From contig CAKUUM010000058.1 of assembly GCA_934692905.1 (NCBI GenBank), positions 1 through 6,551 on the forward strand: a stretch of DNA of 6,551 nucleotides, read 5' to 3'. The notes under the pieces are model-generated. The model was not told the origin of the DNA, ran no database searches, and was given only the letters and a program-made list of their open reading frames with translations. The position numbers were made by a program, and so were the translations under genes. This DNA is from an uncultured Bacteroidales bacterium (lineage in GTDB: Bacteria; Bacteroidota; Bacteroidia; Bacteroidales; Paludibacteraceae). Positions 1 through 5,591 of this stretch are shown one piece after another; within the stretch, counting starts at the first letter, position 1, and each line of letters opens with the position of its first letter.

Positions 1-228
1 GCATAATGGTAACAAAGTTGTTTGGTTTGACATTAAATTTGCTGTAAAGGTACTGAAAATAACTCATATACACAATGGGAAAACTGCTGAAAACCAGTGT
101 TATATATTGCTGTTTGGCAGCAACTTCGCGAAAGTGCAAAAGCACCTTATACGGATGTTATTCGCCATCGCAACATCGCAAACCATCGCTCAATTTTGAT
201 GCGGTTGCCCTGAATGGATTGACAATAA
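1..228. other. Left flank without a convincing gene
   Basis: AT-rich stretch with no protein gene I can support. Frame 2 is open from the left edge to a TGA at 197-199 (65 codons), so the end of a gene entering from the left is possible, but its codon use (many ATA) and lack of recognisable motifs argue against it. On the minus strand an ATG at 66-64 opens a frame running off the left edge (begins MSYFQYLYSKF), too short to judge. A promoter-like -7 box TAAATTTG lies at 34-41 but has no TTTG at the right distance. Bases 160-189 contain four short ATTCGC/CATCGC units. Confidence 0.4.
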
Positions 229-260
229 TTTGTGTGTTTGTAAAATTTGTTGTAATTTTG
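229..260 (+). promoter_or_regulatory. Bacteroides-type promoter of the candidate small RNA
   Basis: TTTG at 229-232, a 20-base spacer and TAATTTTG at 253-260 match the Bacteroidota primary sigma factor consensus TTTG-N19..21-TAnnTTTG exactly. Transcription should start near 265-268. That is where the 5' strand of the closing stem of the proposed structured RNA begins (266), and no reading frame begins nearby, so the promoter most likely serves an RNA gene. Confidence 0.7.
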
Positions 261-265
261 CAACC

Positions 266-444
266 GCAAAGGCTTACGTTGGGGATAGTTGGGGTGGGAG
301 TGACAGGGTCGCGGCACAGAGAATGCTCGCGTATAGCAGGCTATTCCGTGCCAACATTCTGCCACAACCGCCACAATAACGCCACCGCACAAGGAGTCTT
401 TGCACGATATTGTTATTAAAACGGCGTTTATCGGCGCTTGTTTT
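266..444 (+). ncRNA. Candidate structured small RNA, possibly 6S-like
   Basis: The predicted transcript starts at the 5' strand of a closing stem. Bases 266-274 (GCAAAGGCT) pair with 395-403 (AGTCTTTGC), nine pairs including one G-U. Nested inside are 277-280 with 378-381, 288-291 with 365-368, 295-297 with 362-364, 299-300 with 359-360, and a distal hairpin 313-324 with 343-352 (ten pairs, two bulged A) capped by 325-327 with 335-337. The result is one long rod with internal bulges, the general architecture of 6S RNA, which binds RNA polymerase as an open-promoter mimic. The stretch is richer in GC than its AT-rich flanks. I do not recognise the primary sequence, and signatures of tmRNA, RNase P RNA and SRP RNA were not seen. 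The 3' end is uncertain: about 405 if it stops after the closing stem, about 444 if the weak terminator there is real. The family assignment is a guess; the existence of a structured transcript is the better-supported part. Confidence 0.42.
418..444 (+). terminator. Weak terminator-like hairpin after the small RNA
   Basis: AAAAC at 418-422 pairs with GTTTT at 440-444, and GCG at 424-426 with CGC at 435-437, separated by a small internal loop and ending in a T-rich stretch. It sits about 15 bases beyond the closing stem of the candidate RNA, where a terminator would be expected, but the stem is imperfect and short. Confidence 0.25.
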
Positions 445-687
445 GGTGTATCTGAAGTCTGGTAAATTTCAACCTATCCAAAACAAGAATGCAGTAAACG
501 CCCATAGGTGTGTATTTGGTGCACCGTTTTTGGTGTACACGTACATATCGGCGTGGGCGTTATTGTTTATTCTTATAGGAAGGTTTACCAGAGCCAAGAT
601 ACAAGGAATAAGCAAGGATAAGGGTTCCACGCTTTGTTTTTTGTAATGGGTTGGTCGGATCCGCCACCCGCAAAAACCAAATTCATT
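445..687. other. Spacer upstream of the membrane protein gene
   Basis: No gene is supported here. Three copies of TTTGGTGYAY occur on the + strand at 442-451, 515-524 and 529-538. The last two overlap small palindromes, GGTGCACC (518-525) and TGTACACGTACA (534-545), which could be an operator for the downstream pair of genes. No full TTTG-N20-TAnnTTTG promoter was found; TGTATTTG at 511-518 and TAAATTTC at 463-470 each miss one consensus base and lack a well-placed -33 box. Confidence 0.3.
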
Positions 688-1338
688 ATGTGTAAATGTA
701 ACACGTTTGAAAGGCACTGCCTACAAGTAATCAAGGCAGTCGTCTTGGTTGTTGCTATTGCCTTATTGGGAACTATCATCGCTATGATAGTCCGGCAATG
801 GCAAACCACAGATTGGTGTGAGTTGGTTCTCTCACCTCGTATGTTGCGCTATGCGCTAATTGCACTTTTCTCTCTAACCACGCTACTTGTTGCGATTATG
901 ACGCTGAATCGTAGCGTTAGTGTAGAGGAGACAAAGGCTATCGTTGAACTGAGAAATTTATTCTACCAAGATGGAAATCTGAAAGTGCATCAAGCATTGA
1001 ATGTTGATGGTTATAATTTCCAAAGTAAAATACCTTTTCAATGTTGTCAAAACTCTGAATGTAAAAAAGATACATCTTCACTCTTTGCTACATTTGAGGA
1101 ACAACATTGTGCCTTAAACAACTACATTGGTACATTGGAAGTCGCCTTCCTTATGGTAGAGCATGGTGTAATTACTATTGAGGAGTTTGATAACCTGTTT
1201 GGTTATCGGTTGAACTCTTTCTTTGCAAATACATCTGCATCTAATTATGCAGAGGAGACTCGCAAGTATAATCCTATTCTGTTTCGTGCAAAGAAAGCAT
1301 TAGACAAGTTCCAAAATGAAAAGAAAATGCATAACTAA
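688..1338 (+). CDS. Hypothetical membrane protein with two transmembrane helices and a soluble C-terminal domain
   Basis: I do not recognise this protein with confidence. Starting at ATG 688 it is 216 residues. A short cysteine-containing N-terminus is followed by hydrophobic segments at about residues 17-35 (VVLVVAIALLGTIIAMIV) and 54-73 (YALIALFSLTTLLVAIM), joined by a short loop, then a soluble region of about 140 residues, probably cytoplasmic and mostly helical. The layout resembles small two-helix proteins such as the DUF4760 type, whose soluble part has a similar pattern (a VAFLMVEHGVI stretch, then LFGYRL), but this is only a resemblance. ATG 688 is preferred because it follows an A-rich stretch typical of Bacteroidota starts; ATG 646 and TTG 634 in the same frame would add a proline-rich N-terminus. 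The gene is AT-rich. It ends 13 bases before the LRR gene, so the two are probably co-transcribed. Confidence 0.7.
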   Translation: MCKCNTFERHCLQVIKAVVLVVAIALLGTIIAMIVRQWQTTDWCELVLSPRMLRYALIALFSLTTLLVAIMTLNRSVSVEETKAIVELRNLFYQDGNLKVHQALNVDGYNFQSKIPFQCCQNSECKKDTSSLFATFEEQHCALNNYIGTLEVAFLMVEHGVITIEEFDNLFGYRLNSFFANTSASNYAEETRKYNPILFRAKKALDKFQNEKKMHN

Positions 1339-1351
1339 ATAAATTTATAAT

Positions 1352-3256
1352 ATGAAAACAAAAATCTTATCTTTATTTGTAGCTCTTTTTGCTACCACAA
1401 CCCTTTGGGCGTATGATTTCAAGTATGGCGACCTGTATTATTCAATCACAGGGGATAAAAAAGAGGTAGCCGTAACAAGTAACTATGGTGATTATTATGA
1501 ACTCATTTCCGTAAGCATCCCGTCCTTTGTTGTAAATGATGGAATAACTTATAGTGTAACGAGTATTGGTAGTAGTGCTTTCTATGGCTGCACAAGTCTT
1601 ACCTCTATCACCATTCCAAATAGTGTAACGAATATTGAAAGTAGTGCTTTCTATGGCTGCACAGGTCTTGTTTCTATCACTATCCCTAATAGCGTAACGA
1701 GTATTGAAAGTAGTGCTTTCTATGGCTGCACAAGTCTTACCTCTATCACTATCCCTAATAGCGTAACGAGCAGCATTGGAGAGTATGCTTTCGAAGGTTG
1801 CACTGGTCTTACATCTGTCACTACCGGCAATGGTGTAACGAGTATTGATTTTAAGGCTTTCTATGGTTGCACTTGTCTTACCTCAATTTCTATTGGTAAT
1901 AGTGTAACAAGTATCAGTGGGAGTAGTTTTGGGCTTACCGATCTTACTTCTGTTGTTGTAGCAAGCGGTAATATAACATATGACAGTCGTGATAAGTGCA
2001 ATGCTATCATAGAAACAGCAACAAATACATTAGTGCTAGGGTGTAAAACAACGAGTATCCCCAATAGTGTAACGAGTATTGGAGATTGTGCTTTCATGGA
2101 TTGCACAGGTCTTGTTTCTATCACTATCCCTAATAGCGTAACGAGCATTGGAGAGTATGCTTTCGAGAATTGCACAGCTCTTACCTCTATCACTATCCCT
2201 AATAGTGTAATGAACATTGGGAGGGAAACTTTCTTAGGTTGCACCAGTCTCACCTCTATCTTTATCCCCAATAGTGTAACGAGTATTGGAGAGTATGCTT
2301 TCTGTGATTGTACAGGTCTTACTTCTATCACTATCCCGAATAGTGTGATGAGCATTGGATATGCTGCTTTCGCTGAGTGCACAGGTCTTACATCTATCAC
2401 TATTCCGAATAGTGTAACGAGCATTGGAAGTGGTGCTTTCCAAAAATGCAAAGGACTGACTTCTGTGATTATTGGTAATAACAATGAGTTGAAGATTGAG
2501 TCTTATGCTTTTGTGGAGTGTGAGAACCTTACATCTGTTACTTGTTATGCCAATGTGCCGCCAATTATTGAATTTTATGAAAGGGAAGAATATATTTTTG
2601 ATGACAATGGACATATAAAAAACACAATAATTCACAGAATTGGTGCCTTTGACTTAGATAGGATTTCTTCTATGGTAAGGTTGTTTGCTCCTGTCTCTGC
2701 CATTAGCGCATACAAAGAAGCCGAGGAATGGAAGGACTTTGGGCGGATTGCACCTATTGGGGCGACAACCATTGATACAGATAACGAGCAGCTGGTAGTG
2801 CAACCGACCTTTACCGATGTAACTATCACATGGAAGATTGTGCCTAATGCGGAGACATACACCATTGCCATCACCCATGGTACGGAGACGGTATGCACGC
2901 TTGTATTCAATGCGAACGGGCAACTGACCAATATCGCTTTTGCTGCTCCCTCCCGCTTTGGCACACCGCATCATGCACCTGCCGCAACGCTGACCGAACA
3001 AGGCTATCAGTTCACCGTTACAGGCTTGGAGAGTGGCACGCAGTACGACTACACCTTGTCCGTGAAGGATGGCAACGGCAAAGATTTGCAGAACTATGCG
3101 GGTACGTTTAGGACACAAGGTGCAGGTGAAGGCACCGCGATAGACAACCCTACTGCGGATGGTGCTGCAACCCAGCCGAAAGTCATCCGCGACGGGCAAA
3201 TGTTTATCCAACGGGATGGCAAGACATACACCGTGACGGGAATGGAGGTCAAGTAA
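1352..3256 (+). CDS. Exported BspA-like leucine-rich repeat protein with fibronectin-like domain and C-terminal tail
   Basis: A 634-residue exported protein. A signal peptide spans about residues 1-20 (cleavage after LWA). From residue 80 to about 389 run BspA-type LRR_5 repeats of 23 residues with the core CTxLTSITIPNSVTSIGxxAF; about 13 can be counted, two of them 24 residues long. They are interrupted at about 195-250 by the irregular unit with YDSRDKCNAIIET that is common in this family. After a cap (about 443-470, LFAPVSAISAYKEAEEWKDF) comes a fibronectin type III-like beta domain (about 482-588, with VTGLESGTQYDYTLSVKD). The last 28 residues (607-634, KVIRDGQMFI to GMEVK) form a tail like that of the DUF4465 protein in this window and resemble a short type IX secretion sorting domain. 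BspA-like proteins typically act at the surface in adhesion or protein binding; the ligand here is unknown. The start is fixed by the signal peptide and the A/T-rich leader just after the previous stop codon. Confidence 0.92.
   Translation: MKTKILSLFVALFATTTLWAYDFKYGDLYYSITGDKKEVAVTSNYGDYYELISVSIPSFVVNDGITYSVTSIGSSAFYGCTSLTSITIPNSVTNIESSAFYGCTGLVSITIPNSVTSIESSAFYGCTSLTSITIPNSVTSSIGEYAFEGCTGLTSVTTGNGVTSIDFKAFYGCTCLTSISIGNSVTSISGSSFGLTDLTSVVVASGNITYDSRDKCNAIIETATNTLVLGCKTTSIPNSVTSIGDCAFMDCTGLVSITIPNSVTSIGEYAFENCTALTSITIPNSVMNIGRETFLGCTSLTSIFIPNSVTSIGEYAFCDCTGLTSITIPNSVMSIGYAAFAECTGLTSITIPNSVTSIGSGAFQKCKGLTSVIIGNNNELKIESYAFVECENLTSVTCYANVPPIIEFYEREEYIFDDNGHIKNTIIHRIGAFDLDRISSMVRLFAPVSAISAYKEAEEWKDFGRIAPIGATTIDTDNEQLVVQPTFTDVTITWKIVPNAETYTIAITHGTETVCTLVFNANGQLTNIAFAAPSRFGTPHHAPAATLTEQGYQFTVTGLESGTQYDYTLSVKDGNGKDLQNYAGTFRTQGAGEGTAIDNPTADGAATQPKVIRDGQMFIQRDGKTYTVTGMEVK
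1589..2446 (+). repeat. 69-bp repeats coding for leucine-rich units
   Basis: In-frame 69-bp units start with the Cys codon at 1589, 1658, 1727, 1799 and 1868, then after an irregular segment (1934-2101) at 2102, 2171, 2240, 2309 and 2378; diverged units follow to about 2520. Copies remain close at DNA level: 44 bases at 1658-1701 recur unchanged at 2102-2145, and 23 bases at 1772-1794 recur at 2144-2166. The unit at 1727 is 72 bp because AGC is doubled at 1769-1774. This pattern fits expansion by slippage or unequal recombination. Confidence 0.9.
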
Positions 3257-3319
3257 CCATGCGCCATGTGCCATGCGTAATTCGCCATATGTGATGCGCA
3301 ATGGATGGTGCAACATGCA
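3257..3319. repeat. Degenerate 7-bp tandem array after the LRR gene
   Basis: Starting directly after the LRR stop codon the sequence parses into heptamers: CCATGCG, CCATGTG, CCATGCG, TAATTCG, CCATATG, TGATGCG, then decaying CAATGGA, TGGTGCA, ACATGCA. The ATnCG-like core recurs with fixed phase. A related small array lies before the HAD gene at 4881-4907. It is non-coding in all frames as far as I can see. Confidence 0.6.
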
Positions 3320-3321
3320 CA

Positions 3322-3351
3322 ACAGGGGCTGCCCGTGCGGGCAGCCCCTGT
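3322..3351. terminator. Strong GC-rich hairpin, likely transcription terminator of the LRR gene
   Basis: A perfect 14-bp inverted repeat, 3322-3335 with 3338-3351, separated by only TG (sterically a 12-13-bp stem with a 4-6-base loop). It is the strongest hairpin noticed in the window and lies 65 bases after the LRR stop. There is no clear T-run on either side, so the class of terminator is uncertain; it may also act as a 3'-end RNA stabiliser. Confidence 0.65.
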
Positions 3352-3357
3352 GTGTAG

Positions 3358-3399
3358 AAACAGCAAAGGTTCGACAAGGTCTCGGGAATCACCTATTAA
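3358..3399 (+). pseudogene. Remnant of the C-terminal end of a tail-bearing exported protein
   Basis: This stretch reads KQQRFDKVSGITY and then TAA, with a stop (TAG 3355-3357) immediately upstream in the same frame, so it is not part of a working gene. It matches the end of the DUF4465 protein (residues 285-295, QRADKVAGITY). At DNA level, 3372-3397 agrees with 6452-6477 at 25 of 26 bases. It is out of frame with the LRR gene. The simplest reading is the leftover 3' end of a deleted or recombined gene that carried the same C-terminal tail. Confidence 0.55.
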
Positions 3400-3420
3400 T
3401 CACCTACTAATCACCTACTA
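3388..3420. repeat. Three tandem copies of an 11-bp unit
   Basis: ATCACCTATTA (3388-3398) is followed by two copies of ATCACCTACTA (3399-3409, 3410-3420). The first copy contains the last codons and stop of the gene-end remnant (ATC ACC TAT TAA), so the array appears to have grown from that fragment. Confidence 0.8.
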
Positions 3421-3473
3421 AATACCCGATGAATACACGAGAAAGACACAATAAAAAGCCGTTCTCTCTGCGT

Positions 3474-3505
3474 TTTGTATATTTGAAGAAAAATTACTAC
3501 CTTTG
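3474..3505 (+). promoter_or_regulatory. Promoter of the DUF4301-HAD-DUF4465 operon
   Basis: TTTG at 3474-3477, exactly 20 bases, then TACCTTTG at 3498-3505: a full match to the Bacteroidota consensus. Transcription is expected near 3510-3512, leaving a leader of about 20 bases with a weak AAGG ribosome site (3519-3522) before ATG 3531. It decides the start of the DUF4301 gene, because the in-frame ATG at 3429 lies upstream of the promoter. Confidence 0.85.
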
Positions 3506-3530
3506 CAGCATATTATATAAGGTATCAACT

Positions 3531-4871
3531 ATGTTTACATCGTCAGATTTGGCGCAGTTACACGCGCACGGCATCTCGCAACAGCGGGCAATGAAGCAAA
3601 TGGAAGCCTTCAAAACGGGCTTTCCCGAGTTGGATATAGTGGCTCCAGCCGCAGTCGGAAACGGCATTCTCAGACCTTCAGAAGAGGAAACCGAGGAGTA
3701 TATACGCACATGGCAGGCATACTTGGACCAGGGGCATACCATATTGAAATTCGTACCCGCATCGGGGGCTGCAAGCCGCATGTTTAAGAACCTGTTCGAG
3801 TATTTGAATACGGGTGAAGATACCCCCTTTATCCAACAGTTCCTGACTCACAAAGACGACTTCGCTTTCGGTCCGCAACTCGCCGGTTATGAGGGCAAAG
3901 CCGCGGTAAACCATCTGCTCAACGATATGGGCTATGGGCACTTGCCCAAAGGGCTGCTCCTGTTCCATTCCTATCAGGACGGGGCTCGTACCCCTGCCCT
4001 CGAACACCTTGTGGAGGGTGCCTTGTATGCGGCTTCACGGGGCGAGGTGAACCTCCATTTCACCGTCAGTCACGAGCATCTGGACTTGTTCCGCAACCAC
4101 ATAGAGGAGCACCTGGCGGAGTATGAGAAACGATATGGCGTGCATTACCATGTGTCGTTCTCGGAACAGAAACCCTCCACAGATACCTTGGCTGCCAATC
4201 CCGACGGCACTCCCTTCCGCAATCCCGACGGCACACTGCTCTTCCGCCCGGGTGGGCATGGCGCATTGATTGAGAACCTCAACGAGCAGCAGGCGGATGT
4301 GATATTCATCAAGAATATCGACAACGTGGTGCCCGACAGGCTCAAAGGCGACACTGTGCGCTACAAACAACTGCTGGCGGGTGTGCTGGTGACAGAGCAG
4401 AAACGCATCTTTTCCCGTTTGCAAGACCCGAACCTGTCAGCAGAAGAACGGGCACGTCTCAATCGCCCCTTGCGCGTATGCGGCGTGGTGAAGAATACGG
4501 GAGAACCCGGCGGAGGACCCTTCCTCGTGCGCGAAAAAGACGGCAGTATCAGTCGGCAGATATTGGAATCCAGTCAGATTAGCGACCCCGAACTGATGCG
4601 CAAAGCCACCCATTTCAACCCCGTGGACCTCGTATGCGCCACCCGTGATGTGAACGGCAAACCCTTCCATCTCCCTGATTACGTGGACGAAAACACGGGA
4701 TTCATCTCCCACAAGTCGAAGGACGGCAAGGAGTTGCTGGCGTTGGAGTTGCCCGGACTGTGGAATGGAGCAATGTCCAAATGGAACACCCTCTTCGTAG
4801 AAGTTCCCGTTTCCACCTTCAACCCCGTCAAGACGGTAAACGACCTCCTGCGCCCAATGCACCAAGGGTAA
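3531..4871 (+). CDS. DUF4301 family protein, possible UDP-sugar pyrophosphorylase-like nucleotidyltransferase
   Basis: A 446-residue cytoplasmic protein without signal peptide or membrane segments, recognised as DUF4301, a Bacteroidota family of similar length and no established function that I know of. The N-terminal part (LHAHGISQQ, FKTGFPELDI, AVGNGI) is family-typical. Three motifs recall the UDPGP class of nucleotidyltransferases: SGAASRMFK (78-86) in place of the nucleotide-binding GGxGTRMxxxPK loop, RPGGHGAL (239-246) like the PPGHG/PxGNGG sugar-nucleotide loop, and FIKNIDN (259-265) like the FVxNIDN metal-site strand. Their order and spacing fit that fold, but the link is my inference. 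It heads a probable operon, 34 bases before a HAD phosphatase, so a role with sugar phosphates is plausible. ATG 3531 is chosen over ATG 3429 because the promoter lies between them. Composition is GC-richer than the genes to the left. Confidence 0.9.
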   Translation: MFTSSDLAQLHAHGISQQRAMKQMEAFKTGFPELDIVAPAAVGNGILRPSEEETEEYIRTWQAYLDQGHTILKFVPASGAASRMFKNLFEYLNTGEDTPFIQQFLTHKDDFAFGPQLAGYEGKAAVNHLLNDMGYGHLPKGLLLFHSYQDGARTPALEHLVEGALYAASRGEVNLHFTVSHEHLDLFRNHIEEHLAEYEKRYGVHYHVSFSEQKPSTDTLAANPDGTPFRNPDGTLLFRPGGHGALIENLNEQQADVIFIKNIDNVVPDRLKGDTVRYKQLLAGVLVTEQKRIFSRLQDPNLSAEERARLNRPLRVCGVVKNTGEPGGGPFLVREKDGSISRQILESSQISDPELMRKATHFNPVDLVCATRDVNGKPFHLPDYVDENTGFISHKSKDGKELLALELPGLWNGAMSKWNTLFVEVPVSTFNPVKTVNDLLRPMHQG

Positions 4872-4880
4872 TGCAAAATC

Positions 4881-4907
4881 TACATCGTAAATTCGTACAT
4901 CGTAAAT
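4881..4907. repeat. Short repeat pair overlapping the HAD start codon
   Basis: TACATCGTAAAT occurs at 4881-4892 and again at 4896-4907, separated by TCG. The second copy runs into the ATG of the HAD gene (4906-4908), so the repeat supplies its translation initiation region. It can be read as 7-8-bp units (TACATCG, TAAATTCG, TACATCG, TAAATGA), related to the array at 3257-3319. Confidence 0.65.
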
Positions 4908-5565
4908 GAAGGCATTTTTCTTTGACATGGACGGCGTGCTGTTCGACTCTATGCCGCTCCACGCCGTTGCATGGGAGCGCGTGATGTCCCGCTACGGCTT
5001 GCCATTCACCGCACACGACACCTATATCAATGAGGGACGGACTGGAGAATCCGTTATAGATGAGGCGTTTATGGTCACGCAGCACAGGCATGCCACACCC
5101 GAAGAGGTGCGGACAATATACAACGAGAAGACCGAATTGTTTCACCACTTGGGCGATGCCCTTCCCTTACCCGGTGTGGCGGAAGTGCTCCAATACGTAC
5201 AGGCACAAGGACATCAGATATGGATAGTCACGGGCAGCGCACAGCAGTCCCTCTTCGACAAGTTGGAGACCTGTTTCCCCGGAGTGTTTGTACGTGAACG
5301 GATGATTACGGCGTGGGATGTAAAATGCGGCAAGCCCCATCCCGAGCCCTACTTGAAGGCATGGGAACGCTCCGGCTTACCCAAAGAGGATTGCCGCGTG
5401 GTGGAGAACGCACCCATGGGCGTGCAGTCGGGCAAAGGGGCAGGGCTCACCGTCTATGCCGTGAATACGGGTATCCTCACCCGCGAAGACCTGCAGCAGG
5501 CTGGAGCCGACCGTGTGTTCGACAATATGCACCAACTGCTTGATTTCCTGCAACATAATGCCTAA
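4906..5565 (+). CDS. HAD superfamily phosphatase (subfamily IA, beta-phosphoglucomutase-like)
   Basis: A 219-residue cytoplasmic HAD hydrolase. Motif I is DMDGVLFDS (7-15) with nucleophile D7 and acid/base D9; a helical cap follows (about 16-85, with EGRTGES at 43-49); motif II is IVTGS (T109); motif III is the lysine of GKPHPEPY (K143); motif IV is VVENAPMG (E167, N168). Motif IV usually has ED, so Asn at 168 is a departure, though close Bacteroidales relatives as I remember them also have ENAP. Subfamily IA members with this cap mostly dephosphorylate or isomerise small sugar phosphates; the substrate cannot be told. The gene lies 34 bases after DUF4301 and 26 before DUF4465 with no promoter seen in either gap, so it is probably co-transcribed. 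The start is fixed by motif I, which begins six residues in. Confidence 0.93.
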   Translation: MKAFFFDMDGVLFDSMPLHAVAWERVMSRYGLPFTAHDTYINEGRTGESVIDEAFMVTQHRHATPEEVRTIYNEKTELFHHLGDALPLPGVAEVLQYVQAQGHQIWIVTGSAQQSLFDKLETCFPGVFVRERMITAWDVKCGKPHPEPYLKAWERSGLPKEDCRVVENAPMGVQSGKGAGLTVYAVNTGILTREDLQQAGADRVFDNMHQLLDFLQHNA

Positions 5566-5591
5566 ATGTATAACAATAAATATAACAGACA

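Noticed and set aside
1..66. Minus-strand ATG at 66 opening a frame off the left edge (MSYFQYLYSKF)
   Set aside because: Only 22 codons are visible, with no promoter or ribosome site recognised; not enough to call a gene.
2..199. Frame open from the left edge to TGA 197-199 (65 codons)
   Set aside because: Could be the end of a gene from outside the window, but codon use is poor, no motif is seen, and the end is made of CATCGC-like repeats. Extending the sequence to the left would settle it.
75..419. Open frames on both strands (75-419 plus, 147-392 minus) over the small RNA region
   Set aside because: Both cross the promoter at 229-260, have no domain, signal or conserved pattern, and compete with a better RNA interpretation.
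1589..2446. Regular repeats considered as a CRISPR array
   Set aside because: The repeats are contiguous, in frame, 69 bp long and encode LRR_5 units; there are no distinct spacers.
1861..2484. 207-codon minus-strand frame with a repetitive product
   Set aside because: Periodic mirror image of the 69-bp LRR repeats; the + strand frame is clearly the coding one.
2654..3322. 222-codon minus-strand frame across the end of the LRR gene
   Set aside because: Lies over the fibronectin-like domain and tail, runs through the terminator hairpin, and shows no domain; a product of GC-rich codon bias.
3429..3530. Upstream ATG extending DUF4301 by 34 residues
   Set aside because: A consensus promoter lies inside this extension (3474-3505), its residues are not family-like, and ATG 3531 has a ribosome site and family-typical N-terminus.
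5566..5591. Possible cobalamin riboswitch before the DUF4465 gene
   Set aside because: The gap is only 26 bases of AT-rich sequence, far too short, and no B12-box-like sequence was seen.
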